29,979 bases of DNA from Chloroflexota bacterium. GTDB taxonomy: Bacteria; Chloroflexota; Anaerolineae; Promineifilales; Promineifilaceae. Positions 1 through 7,198 of this stretch are shown in pieces (position 1 is the stretch's first letter; every line of letters begins with the position of its first letter). Made by a program: the position numbers and the translations under genes. Below the pieces are notes generated by a model, which did not search any database, was not told where the DNA came from, and saw only the letters and a list, made by a program, of their open reading frames with translations. Location of the stretch: positions 1 to 29,979 of the forward strand of contig JAJRTP010000431.1 of the NCBI GenBank assembly GCA_024278255.1, read 5' to 3'.

Positions 1-16
1 AGGCCGCTTACTCGAA

Positions 17-55
17 GCCCATTCGCCAATTCCGCTAACTTATTTGCGAATGGGC
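17..55. terminator. Possible hairpin after SCP2-like gene
   Basis: A 10-bp perfect inverted repeat (GCCCATTCGC at 17-26, GCGAATGGGC at 46-55) with a 19-nt loop lies directly downstream of the stop of the minus-strand gene. There is no clear T-run, so it may be only a stabilising 3' hairpin or an imperfect terminator. Confidence 0.35.
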
Positions 56-56
56 A

Positions 57-464
57 CTAAGGCCAATCCGTATCCAATTCGCCAGCCACTTCTACCAGGG
101 CGGTGGCCGCTTTAGGCGACTTCAAAATCTTCATCTTGGAGCCGGTCAGTTTGAATTTTCGGGTCATAATGGCCGAAATAGGGTCCGTTTTCCCTTCGAG
201 AACGCCACGCCATATGCTTTCGGAGGCGCCCAGGCTGAATGCCGGTGATTTTGCGGACGGATCATCTACTTTGAAGGCTTCAAGGCATTTACCGTGCTGT
301 AAATCCATATAAAGATACGTTTCTTCAGCAAAGCCATCCCCTTTTTCAATGATGAAGTAGAAATCACCTTCCCATTTAGCGGCGGCTTTGGCGTATTTTT
401 CGCTTTCGTTCAAGGCGACCATTAAGGCTTTGACCCACTCATCCGTACCAAATTGAATTCCCAT
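57..464 (-). CDS. SCP2 sterol-binding domain protein
   Basis: A 135-residue single-domain protein resembling the SCP2 (sterol carrier protein 2) fold, which binds lipids or acyl chains in a hydrophobic pocket. Visible support: the central stretch with FYFIIEKGDG, YLYMDLQHGKC and ISAIMTRKFKLTGSKMKILK, the last being the typical 'kf.l.Gd..k...' end of the family. No signal peptide, so presumably cytoplasmic. The ATG start has GGAGG five bases upstream. It stands alone, with about 245 bp of repeat-containing sequence separating it from the next gene upstream. The ligand cannot be told from sequence. Confidence 0.75.
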   Translation of the reverse strand: MGIQFGTDEWVKALMVALNESEKYAKAAAKWEGDFYFIIEKGDGFAEETYLYMDLQHGKCLEAFKVDDPSAKSPAFSLGASESIWRGVLEGKTDPISAIMTRKFKLTGSKMKILKSPKAATALVEVAGELDTDWP

Positions 465-602
465 GTTACCCTCCGTAGGATGTTTTGCATGATGCGCAAT
501 TTGCCAACAATCTAGCTGCGCGCCTCACGTCAGAAAGAGATATATTTTATAAAGGAGTCTAAACATATCACAGGGTTTGTACTTTTGCCAGTCTGCGAAG
601 TT

Positions 603-702
603 CGGGGAATAATCATTGTTTCGGTCAAAAGATGTAGGACGATTTTGTAAATCATCCGGGCGATTTGCAAAATCGCCCTACGTGAACGAAACGATTACCA
701 TC
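603..702. repeat. Dispersed nested palindrome, family A copy 1
   Basis: The core 634-681 is a long imperfect palindrome (GTAGGACGATTTTG ... CAAAATCGCCCTAC) made of two abutting hairpins, framed by outer arms ending in GTTTCGGTC on the left and GAACGAAAC on the right. A near-identical copy lies in opposite orientation at 28081-28182. The 465-710 gap holds nothing else recognisable. It may form a cruciform or act as a 3' hairpin for the gene ending at 711. Confidence 0.85.
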
Positions 703-710
703 CTAAAACT

Positions 711-2117
711 TCAGTAAGCGCCTTTGCCGCGCAAGACTACCCAGGGGGTTTTGATGATGATGTAGATGTCCATCCACAAGGAGTAGTTTTGTACGTAGTA
801 GATGTCGTCTTCGGTGTTGAGGTGCATAGGTTTGTCGGAACGGCCGTTGACCTGCCACCAGCCGGTCATTCCCTGGGGCACGGCAAACCGTTTGCGCTGC
901 CAGATTTCGTACTGATCCAGCAGCCAGGGCAGTTCCGGGCGCGGCCCCACCAGGCTCATATCCCCTTTGAGGACGTTGAACAGTTGAGGCATTTCGTCCA
1001 GGCTGGTGCGGCGCAAAAAATGGCCGACGCGAGTGACGCGGGGATCGTTAGGGTGTTTGAAGATGATTTTGCCGTCTTCGTTCAGTTCGCTTATTTCCTG
1101 CTGCATTTTTTCGGCGCCGGGCACCATGGTGCGGAATTTGACCATACGGAAGATACGGCCGTTTTCCCCCACCCGTTCCTGGCGAAAAAAGACCGGCCCC
1201 GGAGAATCCAGCTTCACCGCCAGAGCTACAACCGCCAGGATGGGTAACCAAAACAGGAGCATGACGCTGCCCAAGGCCAGATCAAACACCCGTTTGACCA
1301 GCCGCTGTACGTCGTTTAAGGCGGGATCGCGCAAATTGATCATAGGGACGCCGCCAAAATCTTCGGCCGTGGCCCGGTATAAGGCCAGACTGAAATAATC
1401 GGGGACGATGCGCACGTTGACTGGCAAATCGTGCAGGGCCAGGACCAAGTCGTTTATCTTGCCGTAAGCCCGCTGCGGCAGAGCAATGACCACATCATCT
1501 ATTTGCTGGGCAGATATGACGTAACGGGCGTCTTCGATGCGGCCCAAAACTGGCATGTCGGGCGCTCCTTTTTGGGGATCATCATCCAGGCAGCCGATGA
1601 GATCCAATCCGGTCCAATTGTACTGGCGCATCATCTGGCCCACCCGGCGCCCGGTTTGTCCGGCGCCGGCAATCAAGACCCGGTGTTGGGCCGGCGTTCG
1701 CTGTTTTTGCCGGAAGTAGAGGCGGGCCAGGACACGCCAACTCAGTAATAGGAGCAAATCCAGCATAACGAAGGTGGCTAGTAAATAACGGGAAAACTCG
1801 CGGAAGCCCAAGTAGAGAATCCCGGCAAAAATCAGGGAGGCCACGGCCGTGGCCAGAATGACGCTTTGAAATTCGTCGGTTATTTTGTAATTGCGCCGGG
1901 GATCGTACACAGAGGCGACGAGGAAGACGGTGACCCAGAGGAGAGGCACCATGAGGTAAATCAAGAAGGGGATGGTGTAATCAGCGACGCGGACGAGGAA
2001 GGGAAAGGTAGGCAGAAACGGCCGTAACCAGACCGCCAACTGCAGGGCCAGCAAGGTCAGACCGGCATCCAAGGCCATAGAAAATACAGCAAAATTTACG
2101 CTAAAACGACGCAGCAT
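711..2117 (-). CDS. Polyprenyl-phosphate hexose-1-P transferase
   Basis: A membrane enzyme that starts polysaccharide synthesis by moving a sugar-1-phosphate from a UDP-sugar onto undecaprenyl phosphate. The 468 residues match the WbaP/CpsE-like layout: four or five N-terminal membrane helices (about 10-135), a Rossmann-like middle domain (VLIAGAGQTGRRVG, 147-160), a further membrane segment (about 277-302), and the C-terminal catalytic domain with DSPGPVFFRQERVG (304-317), KFRTM (327-331), the Asp-Glu pair in SLDEMPQ (372-378), GPRPE (391-395) and GMTGWWQVNGRS (416-427). All key residues are present. Sugar specificity (glucose, galactose or other) cannot be read. It probably serves the Wzx/Wzy operon at 9750-18759. 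ACGGCCGT occurs inside the gene several times, so it is composition-native. Confidence 0.93.
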   Translation of the reverse strand: MLRRFSVNFAVFSMALDAGLTLLALQLAVWLRPFLPTFPFLVRVADYTIPFLIYLMVPLLWVTVFLVASVYDPRRNYKITDEFQSVILATAVASLIFAGILYLGFREFSRYLLATFVMLDLLLLLSWRVLARLYFRQKQRTPAQHRVLIAGAGQTGRRVGQMMRQYNWTGLDLIGCLDDDPQKGAPDMPVLGRIEDARYVISAQQIDDVVIALPQRAYGKINDLVLALHDLPVNVRIVPDYFSLALYRATAEDFGGVPMINLRDPALNDVQRLVKRVFDLALGSVMLLFWLPILAVVALAVKLDSPGPVFFRQERVGENGRIFRMVKFRTMVPGAEKMQQEISELNEDGKIIFKHPNDPRVTRVGHFLRRTSLDEMPQLFNVLKGDMSLVGPRPELPWLLDQYEIWQRKRFAVPQGMTGWWQVNGRSDKPMHLNTEDDIYYVQNYSLWMDIYIIIKTPWVVLRGKGAY

Positions 2118-2215
2118 TTTTCACCCGCTCCCAAATCGGTTTCTGGCAAAACTATCCATTCAATTATGCGGGGAGGATTTTACAACGCTTTTCGTTTATA
2201 GGCACGGATTTTTTA

Positions 2216-2287
2216 ACCGCAAAGGGCGCAACGAGCGCAAAGAAAAAAGAGAGAGCTTTGCGTCCTTTGCGTCCTCTGCGGTTATTA
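2216..2287. repeat. GCAAAG-type dispersed hairpin, copy 1
   Basis: Two arms of about 28 bp, the left starting AACCGCAAAGGGCGCAAC and the right ending TTTGCGTCCTCTGCGGTT, pair with few mismatches around a purine-rich loop. It abuts the stop codon of the dehydrogenase gene at 2288. Related sequence lies at 24303-24383 and 25803-25830. It could end transcription from the dehydrogenase gene. Nothing else is seen in 2118-2287. Confidence 0.75.
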
Positions 2288-3610
2288 TCAGGCGATGGGG
2301 CCGGATAGAGGCACGACACGGCCGTTGACCTCATCGGGCAGGGCATTGCGGGCGTCTACAATAAGCGGGGCCTGGGCGGCGATCATAGGCCAGTCCAGGC
2401 AGCTGTGGTTGGTGACGATGACTACACAATCGGCGGCGGCTACGGCCGTTTCCGTCAGAGGCGTGGATCGCAAATCAAACCCTTCGTGGGCCAAATCCGG
2501 CACGTAGGGATCGTGGTAGCTTACCTCTGCACCCTGGGCTTGCAGCAGGTGGATGATGTCAATAGCCGGGCTTTCCCGCACGTCGCTGACGTCCGGTTTG
2601 TAGGCCACGCCCAGGAGAAGGATGCGGCTGCCATTGACCGCTTTGCGTACCTGGTTCAATCCCTCGGCCGCTTTGTTGACCACGTATTCCGGCATGTAGC
2701 TGTTCACTTCCGCGGCCAATTCAATGAAACGGGCTTTGTAGTTCAGGGTACGCAGTTTCCAGCTTAGATAGTGGGGATCAACAGGGATGCAGTGACCGCC
2801 CAGGCCGGGACCGGGGTAAAAGGGCATGAAGCCATACGGTTTGGTGGCGGCAGCGGAGACCACTTCCCACACGTCCAGCCCCAGCTTGTCGCACATGAGG
2901 GCCACTTCGTTGACCAGGCCGATGTTGACGGCGCGGAAGGTGTTTTCCAGCAGTTTGACCATTTCGGCGGCGGCCGTGCTGGAAACGGGGATGGGCTTTT
3001 GTACGACGGTGCCGTACAGGGCCATGGCTATTTCCAGGCAGTCGGGGGTGACGCCGCCGATGACTTTGGGGGTGGTATAGATGTCATAGTCAGTGCGGCC
3101 GGGGTCTATGCGCTCCGGAGAGAAGGCCAGGAAGAACTCGCGCCCGACCTGATCGCCGTTTTGGATCAGTTGGGGCAGGATGACTTCGTCGGTGGCGCCG
3201 GGGTAGACGGTGCTTTCCAGGATGACCAGTTTGCCGGCGCCGCCATGTTTGGCAATGTTCGTCGCGGCATCCAAAATGTAGGAGATGTCCGGGTCTTTGG
3301 TTTTGTTAAGAGGTGTGGGGACGCAGATGGAGATGGCGTCAATATCGGCCAGGGCGGCGTAATCGGTGGTGGCCCGGAGACGGCCGTCAGCCACCAGAGG
3401 CGCCAGGTCAGCTTCGGGTACGTCTTCGATGTAGCTTTGACCGCTGTTTACGGCATCTACTTTGCGCGGGTCTACGTCTACGGCCGTAACTTGAAAGCCA
3501 ACCTGGGCAAAGGCCACCGCCAGGGGCAGCCCGACATAACCAATGCCGACGATGCCGATACGCGCTTCACGGCGCTCAATCTTTTGCAACAATGCTGTTT
3601 TACGATTCAT
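2288..3610 (-). CDS. UDP-N-acetyl-hexosamine/UDP-glucose-type dehydrogenase
   Basis: A nucleotide-sugar dehydrogenase (UDP-GlcNAc/UDP-ManNAc 6-dehydrogenase group, WbpA/WecC-like) that oxidises C6 of a UDP-sugar to the uronate with two NAD+. It has the NAD-binding GIVGIGYVGLPLA motif (19-31), the substrate Lys in AEMVKLLENTFR (K219), the catalytic Cys in GPGLGGHCIPVDP (C274), and a C-terminal UDP-binding domain (GVAYKPDVSDVRESPA). I start at the ATG at 3610 (440 residues) because AGGAG lies seven bases upstream; a TTG six bases earlier overlaps that spacer. It would supply an acidic sugar to the polysaccharide made by the surrounding genes. The exact substrate is uncertain. Confidence 0.93.
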   Translation of the reverse strand: MNRKTALLQKIERREARIGIVGIGYVGLPLAVAFAQVGFQVTAVDVDPRKVDAVNSGQSYIEDVPEADLAPLVADGRLRATTDYAALADIDAISICVPTPLNKTKDPDISYILDAATNIAKHGGAGKLVILESTVYPGATDEVILPQLIQNGDQVGREFFLAFSPERIDPGRTDYDIYTTPKVIGGVTPDCLEIAMALYGTVVQKPIPVSSTAAAEMVKLLENTFRAVNIGLVNEVALMCDKLGLDVWEVVSAAATKPYGFMPFYPGPGLGGHCIPVDPHYLSWKLRTLNYKARFIELAAEVNSYMPEYVVNKAAEGLNQVRKAVNGSRILLLGVAYKPDVSDVRESPAIDIIHLLQAQGAEVSYHDPYVPDLAHEGFDLRSTPLTETAVAAADCVVIVTNHSCLDWPMIAAQAPLIVDARNALPDEVNGRVVPLSGPIA

Positions 3611-3638
3611 CAACAAGCTCCTGTTTTTTCTTTTTTAG

Positions 3639-3669
3639 AACCACAGATTACACAGATTTCACAGATTTT
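3639..3669. repeat. CACAGATT dispersed repeat
   Basis: AACCACAGATTACACAGATT followed by TCACAGATT, a short direct-repeat string of a kind scattered through many environmental bacterial genomes. A related, reverse-oriented string (ATCTGTGTCTACTCTGTGG) sits at 25851-25869 just before the CoxG-like gene. Confidence 0.6.
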
Positions 3670-3870
3670 ATCAAGGGGAAATGGGTGTGATTCGCGGTTT
3701 TTAAGGTGTGTTTGCCTTATCCTGCCGTGCCAACCTTATCTTTGGAATTACGTTTATTGTGTTTTGTCGAGGAGTTGATTTGGGGTTGAGGTCAGGCGGG
3801 CGGGTAACGGCTGATTGAGCGCTTAACGCTTAACTGTCAATCTCTTGCTGCAAAAGGTCAGGTGTTCGTA

Positions 3871-3989
3871 TTTGACAACGGGTGCATTTCAAATGAGTTG
3901 GAAATGTAGCCGCGGTATCCTTACCGCGCAGGCGTAAACGCGGTAGGGATACGCGGCTACAACTGAAATGAAACACACCCTTTGACAAC
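3871..3989. mobile_element. MITE-like element, family B, with 9-bp target duplication
   Basis: The element at 3880-3980 (101 bp) begins GGGTGCATTTCA and ends TGAAACACACCC, terminal inverted repeats matching at 10 of 12 positions. It is flanked by perfect 9-bp direct repeats TTTGACAAC (3871-3879 and 3981-3989), as a transposition target duplication would be. The centre is a strong hairpin: GTAGCCGCGGTATCC... at 3906-3928 pairs with 3939-3960 around the loop CAGGCGTAAA. No transposase is encoded, so it must be moved in trans. A second, partly eroded copy is at 25661-25731. The rest of 3617-4030 has no recognisable gene. Confidence 0.85.
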
Positions 3990-4030
3990 TCCCAGGATCA
4001 AAGTCGGGTAAGATTGTAATTGGGGAAGCA

Positions 4031-4840
4031 TCAGCCAAACTTAATCCGCTTCATTTCAGCCAGTTTTTGGCTCTCGGCAATCTCTTTTTCCAACTGATGG
4101 ATTCAACTTTGGGCCAGACTTTCCAGGCGCTGCGCAAAAGCGGTGTGTTCGTCTGTTTCTATACCTGCTTGCACCGCAGCCAGGACGGCCGGCAGATCGC
4201 CAGCCAGCAGCGCGGTCACGTCCAGATACAATCCAGGGAAAACCTGGCTGCGTACAATACCGTTTTTGTCCGGTTTTATCTGACGATACGCTTCCTCCCG
4301 CAACTGAAACCAATCCAGGGCCTCGTCATAGACCCGCCACACAAGGTATTCTTGCACGCCGTTGCGGCGATATACGTTTTTCTTCTCGTACAAATCGTAG
4401 GAAGCGCTGCTGGCGGCTATCTCTACAATTAGTTCCGGCGCGCCCTCCAGATAATGATCGCTGCTAACGCGGGAAGCGCCGCCGGCTGCTGTTTTTAGAC
4501 GAAGGAAGGCGTCTGGCTGCGGTTCGTTGTCTATGTCTAAACGCAGCGTGGCGTTATCGCCAAAGTCTGTGCCCGGAGTTGCCGCCTGGTATGTGCCCAG
4601 CCAGAGCATGATCTGGGCATGTTTTCTGCTGTGTTCAATTCGTACCGGTGAGGGCATGTAAACAACTCCTTCAATTAGTTCTGCTTTTTTGACGCGGGGC
4701 ATGGCTTTATAACGCCGTTCAAATTCGGCGCGGTTGAGTCTGGCGCCGTTTTCCAGAGGGAGAGGGTGGGGTACGGCCGTATTTGTCCGTTGTTTGGGGC
4801 GCGCTATCTGTTTTGTTTTATTGCTGACTGTTGTTACCAT
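4031..4840 (-). pseudogene. Uma2-family (DUF820) protein, cut by in-frame TGA
   Basis: A 245-residue Uma2-family protein, a PD-(D/E)XK nuclease-fold family of unclear function that is multicopy in Cyanobacteria and Chloroflexota. Visible: VKKAELIEGVVYMPSP (50-65), acidic D110 in EPQPDAF, E140 in PELIVEIAASS, and K153/K154 with the RRNGVQEYLVW end of the core. The first stop is TGA at 4103-4105, but the same frame stays open for 23 more codons to TGA at 4031, reading IHQLEKEIAESQK...MKRIKFG. This matches the tail of the neighbouring 5182-5505 product (IRQLEKEIVESRK...IKRIKFD). One C-to-T change (CGA to TGA) would explain it. The nuclease-like core ends before the stop, so the short form may still work; read as a CDS it is 4103-4840. 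Confidence 0.7.
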
Positions 4841-4923
4841 AATTCCACTTTCCTGGCAATTAACCGCTTCTGCCGCAAAAAATCGAGAATATCAGTCTAT
4901 GCATTGCTCACTTTTGTGATACT

Positions 4924-5090
4924 GCCATTATACCATATCCGGTCAAAACGAAATCAGTCAGGAATGGGAAGGAGGTGAGAGGGTAACGGCCGTTTACATA
5001 CCTGATAAAACAACCGTTCACAAGCGTCTGTGACGGCTTCCCAGGAGTAATGGATTTGCGCCCGCTCTCTGGCTAACGTTTAACCGCCAA
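4924..5090 (-). repeat. Duplicated segment, copy B
   Basis: 4924-5075 is nearly identical to 5550-5700: both contain CATTATACCATATCCGG, an AAAACGAAATCAGT block, and the glycosyltransferase tail with TAACGGCCGTTTACATACC. This marks an old tandem duplication of glycosyltransferase 3' end plus flank. The remainder of 4841-5181 contains short degenerate frames only, e.g. minus-strand TDILDFLRQKRL near 4865-4905 and a similar GVLDFLWQK near 5085-5125. Confidence 0.8.
4954..5078 (-). pseudogene. Glycosyltransferase 3' remnant, copy B
   Basis: The minus strand encodes LARERAQIHYSWEAVTDACE followed by RLFYQVCKRPLPS and a stop at 4954-4956. This is the usual C-terminal end of GT4-type glycosyltransferases (a 'ytWe.v...ye.ly' pattern). 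An in-frame stop lies just upstream and no catalytic part remains. It matches the longer remnant at 5577-5795. Confidence 0.75.
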
Positions 5091-5181
5091 TCTTCTGCCA
5101 TAAAAAGTCAAGAACACCAGTCAATGAGCGGACTTGAGAGCTTTCCACTTCATCTTTTTTGTGCGTGTGATGGGGACAGCA

Positions 5182-5505
5182 TTAGTCAAACTTGATACGC
5201 TTTATCTCAGACAACAAATGTTCATTCTCTGTCAGAACATTTTGCCAGAAAAACCAATCATTATAATCCTCATGAGCTTGAAGTGTATCCAGCGCAGGCA
5301 GTACATCTTTTTCGGATTGCGCAAAGGAAACGCCGTAACGCTTCTCGAAATTCTGAATCTGTTTCCGGCTTTCAACAATCTCTTTTTCCAACTGGCGGAT
5401 TCGAGCGCGGGCAGCCTCGTACAATCCGCTCCGGATCAGGCGGTTCCTTTCTTGAGGCGGCAAATCAGCCAATAAATCAGGAATTTCCAGTACCATTTGA
5501 GACAT
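5182..5505 (-). CDS. Small coiled-coil protein, unknown function
   Basis: A 107-residue, charged, largely helical protein: a short N-terminal part (VLEIPDLLADLPPQERNRLI), a coiled coil (about 30-58, RIRQLEKEIVESRKQIQNFE), then LDTLQAHEDYNDWFFWQNVL and a basic end. I believe similar small proteins occur in Cyanobacteria and Chloroflexota, sometimes beside toxin-like genes, but I cannot name the family and see no intact toxin partner here. Its C-terminal LEKEI.ES.K...KRIKF pattern recurs in the cut-off tail of the Uma2 gene next door, so the two loci share a piece of sequence through duplication. Confidence 0.6.
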   Translation of the reverse strand: MSQMVLEIPDLLADLPPQERNRLIRSGLYEAARARIRQLEKEIVESRKQIQNFEKRYGVSFAQSEKDVLPALDTLQAHEDYNDWFFWQNVLTENEHLLSEIKRIKFD

Positions 5506-5576
5506 TTTTCTCTCCTGCTTTTTGCGTTCCTCACTTGTCGCTAACGTTCATTATACCATATCCGGCCAAAACGAAA

Positions 5577-5795
5577 TCAGTCCGGGACGGGGGACAAGCG
5601 AGAGGGTAACGGCCGTTTACATACCTGATAAAACAACCGTTCATAAGCGTCTGTGATAGCTTCCCAGGAGTAATGGGTTTGCGCCCGCTGCTGGGCTAAC
5701 TGTTTGTAGGTTTGCACTTTATCGGGGTGGGCCAGGAGATCGCGTAAAGTTTGGCGCAGGCTGGCGGCTCCGGTACGGCCGCGATCTAAAAACTA
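5577..5795 (-). pseudogene. Glycosyltransferase 3' remnant, copy A
   Basis: The minus strand encodes about 70 residues of a GT4-type glycosyltransferase C-terminus: GAASLRQTLRDLLAHPDKVQ, then LAQQRAQTHYSWEAITDAYE, RLFYQVC, ending at TGA 5577-5579. The conserved Glu-rich nucleotide-sugar motif upstream is missing, and a TAG interrupts the frame near 5800, exactly where base composition falls into the AT-rich island. It has the orientation of the polysaccharide operon at 9750-18759, so it is probably that operon's former next gene, truncated by the island. Confidence 0.8.
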
Positions 5796-5799
5796 ACCT

Positions 5800-6053
5800 G
5801 GATAATAGTTGCCGCCAATGGTAAACCCAATAGTCAATGCCTATACAATCCTCCTCCTGTAATTGAAATCAATCAAAGCGTCCTTGACAAGAACATCTCT
5901 TTTAGAGTAATGTTAAAGGTAGTTTCTGTAGTTTTTCGTTCCTTGTTAGATATCTATTTATTTTTAGCCAACCAGCCAACATCAACCTCCTTTGAACAAA
6001 GCTGATTGATTGCTTTTATTATCTACCGCAAGTGCTATTTTACCGGGCAATAA
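5800..6053. other. AT-rich left edge of the exported-protein island
   Basis: No gene is visible. The sequence turns AT-rich right after the glycosyltransferase remnant. A TTGACA at 5884-5889 with a poor -10 (TAATGT, 5908-5913) is the only promoter-like signal for the gene at 6054. I saw no terminal inverted repeats or integrase that would define how the island arrived. Confidence 0.5.
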
Positions 6054-7076
6054 ATGAACAACCTATTCTTAATCCATTTAGTGTGCTGGGAAAATGGTCC
6101 GAAGTGCCATAAATACTTTACACATGTTCTTATCTTACTTGTTATCTGGACGATAATAGGATGTAGATATCAACAACCTGTCTCGTCTACCATTTCTCCT
6201 CCAACAATTCTGCCACCCGAATCACAATTTCAATTCCCTTCACGGCCTCAGGTCAAAAACATGAAAATGGAACATATCATTTTCTATTCCGGTCACGATG
6301 GAAACTATGCGATGTATATCATGGATTCAACAGGAAACAATTTGACCCAATTAGCTGATTCCAGAATCTACGAGAGGTTTCCGGCATGGTCCCCCAAAAG
6401 CAATAAAGTAGCCTTTGTCTCCAACCATGAAACTAACGCATTCCTGGATTTATATATAGCCGACCTCGATACAGGCAATTTAATCCGTTTGACAAATAGT
6501 GAAGGAGACGTATTGGCGCCTGTTTGGTCACCAGATGGAACGCAAATTTTATTCGTATCGGACGAAAACGGTGATTTCGATATTTACCGAATAAATTCGG
6601 ACGGATCAAATGTTGTGAACCTGACAAACTCTCCAGGCGCTGATGGAGCGCCAACATGGTCACCAGATGGAACTACAATTGCTTTTGTGTCCGAACGCGA
6701 AGGAAATGAAGATATATATTTGATGCGATCAGATGGATCAAAAGTTACTCAGTTAACTGAAAATGATGGAAGTGACACAGCACCAGTCTGGTCACCGGAT
6801 GGTCAACAAATCGCGTTCGTTTCTGAACACAATAGTAACTTTGATATTTACCTCATGGCTAACAATGGGGGAGAACCAATACGTTTAACGAATGACACTG
6901 CTTATGATTGGTCACCTAATTGGTCGCCGGATGGCTCTCGGTTACTTTTTACTTCTACACGAGATTCGCCTGATAATAGCATGTATCAAATTTATGTAAT
7001 GAATATTGATGGGTCTAACCAGCAACAGTTAACGTCTCTTGATGCAAACAATATATTGCCTATGTGGTGGCCCTAA
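6054..7076 (+). CDS. PD40/TolB-like beta-propeller lipoprotein
   Basis: A 340-residue exported protein. A hydrophobic signal (about 24-36, VLILLVIWTIIG) ends in Cys37 in an IIGC lipobox, so it is likely a lipoprotein. After a Pro-rich linker come about six PD40 repeats of roughly 42 residues, each with a W-S-P-(D)-G turn and an FVS strand (e.g. PVWSPDGTQILFVSDENGDF, then DIYRINSDGSN), forming a TolB C-terminal-type propeller. There is no TolB N-terminal domain, so it is not a standard TolB. The start is uncertain: no clear ribosome site precedes the ATG, but no other Met lies before the signal. It is the first gene of the AT-rich island, 122 bp before the next gene and in the same direction. 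Such propellers usually bind proteins or glycans; the partner is unknown. Confidence 0.8.
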   Translation: MNNLFLIHLVCWENGPKCHKYFTHVLILLVIWTIIGCRYQQPVSSTISPPTILPPESQFQFPSRPQVKNMKMEHIIFYSGHDGNYAMYIMDSTGNNLTQLADSRIYERFPAWSPKSNKVAFVSNHETNAFLDLYIADLDTGNLIRLTNSEGDVLAPVWSPDGTQILFVSDENGDFDIYRINSDGSNVVNLTNSPGADGAPTWSPDGTTIAFVSEREGNEDIYLMRSDGSKVTQLTENDGSDTAPVWSPDGQQIAFVSEHNSNFDIYLMANNGGEPIRLTNDTAYDWSPNWSPDGSRLLFTSTRDSPDNSMYQIYVMNIDGSNQQQLTSLDANNILPMWWP

Positions 7077-7184
7077 TAATTTCTGGTAAGGGGGTATCTA
7101 GGAGGGTATTTATGAGATAAACTAAAAATCGTCTGTAAGGTTTTTCGATACTAAATGATGAAGTTGTGGATACATTATTTATTC

Positions 7185-7190
7185 GGAGGG
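7185..7190 (+). promoter_or_regulatory. Ribosome binding site fixing the 7199 start
   Basis: GGAGGG ends eight bases before the ATG at 7199. A farther upstream ATG at 7166 lacks such a site, which decides the start. Confidence 0.75.
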
Positions 7191-7198
7191 TTAAAATA

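Noticed and set aside
2216..2287. Possible CRISPR-like direct repeats (GCAAAG/GCGCAAAG strings)
   Set aside because: Units are short, irregular and palindromic, without spacers of constant length or cas genes; fits a dispersed hairpin repeat.
2771..3778. 335-codon open frame on the plus strand
   Set aside because: It is antisense to the UDP-sugar dehydrogenase, whose motifs are complete; the product is low-complexity Gly/Asp/His-rich as expected of a shadow frame.
6054..7076. TolB of the Tol-Pal system
   Set aside because: No TolB N-terminal domain and no tolA, tolQ, tolR or pal around it; lipobox and gene context differ.
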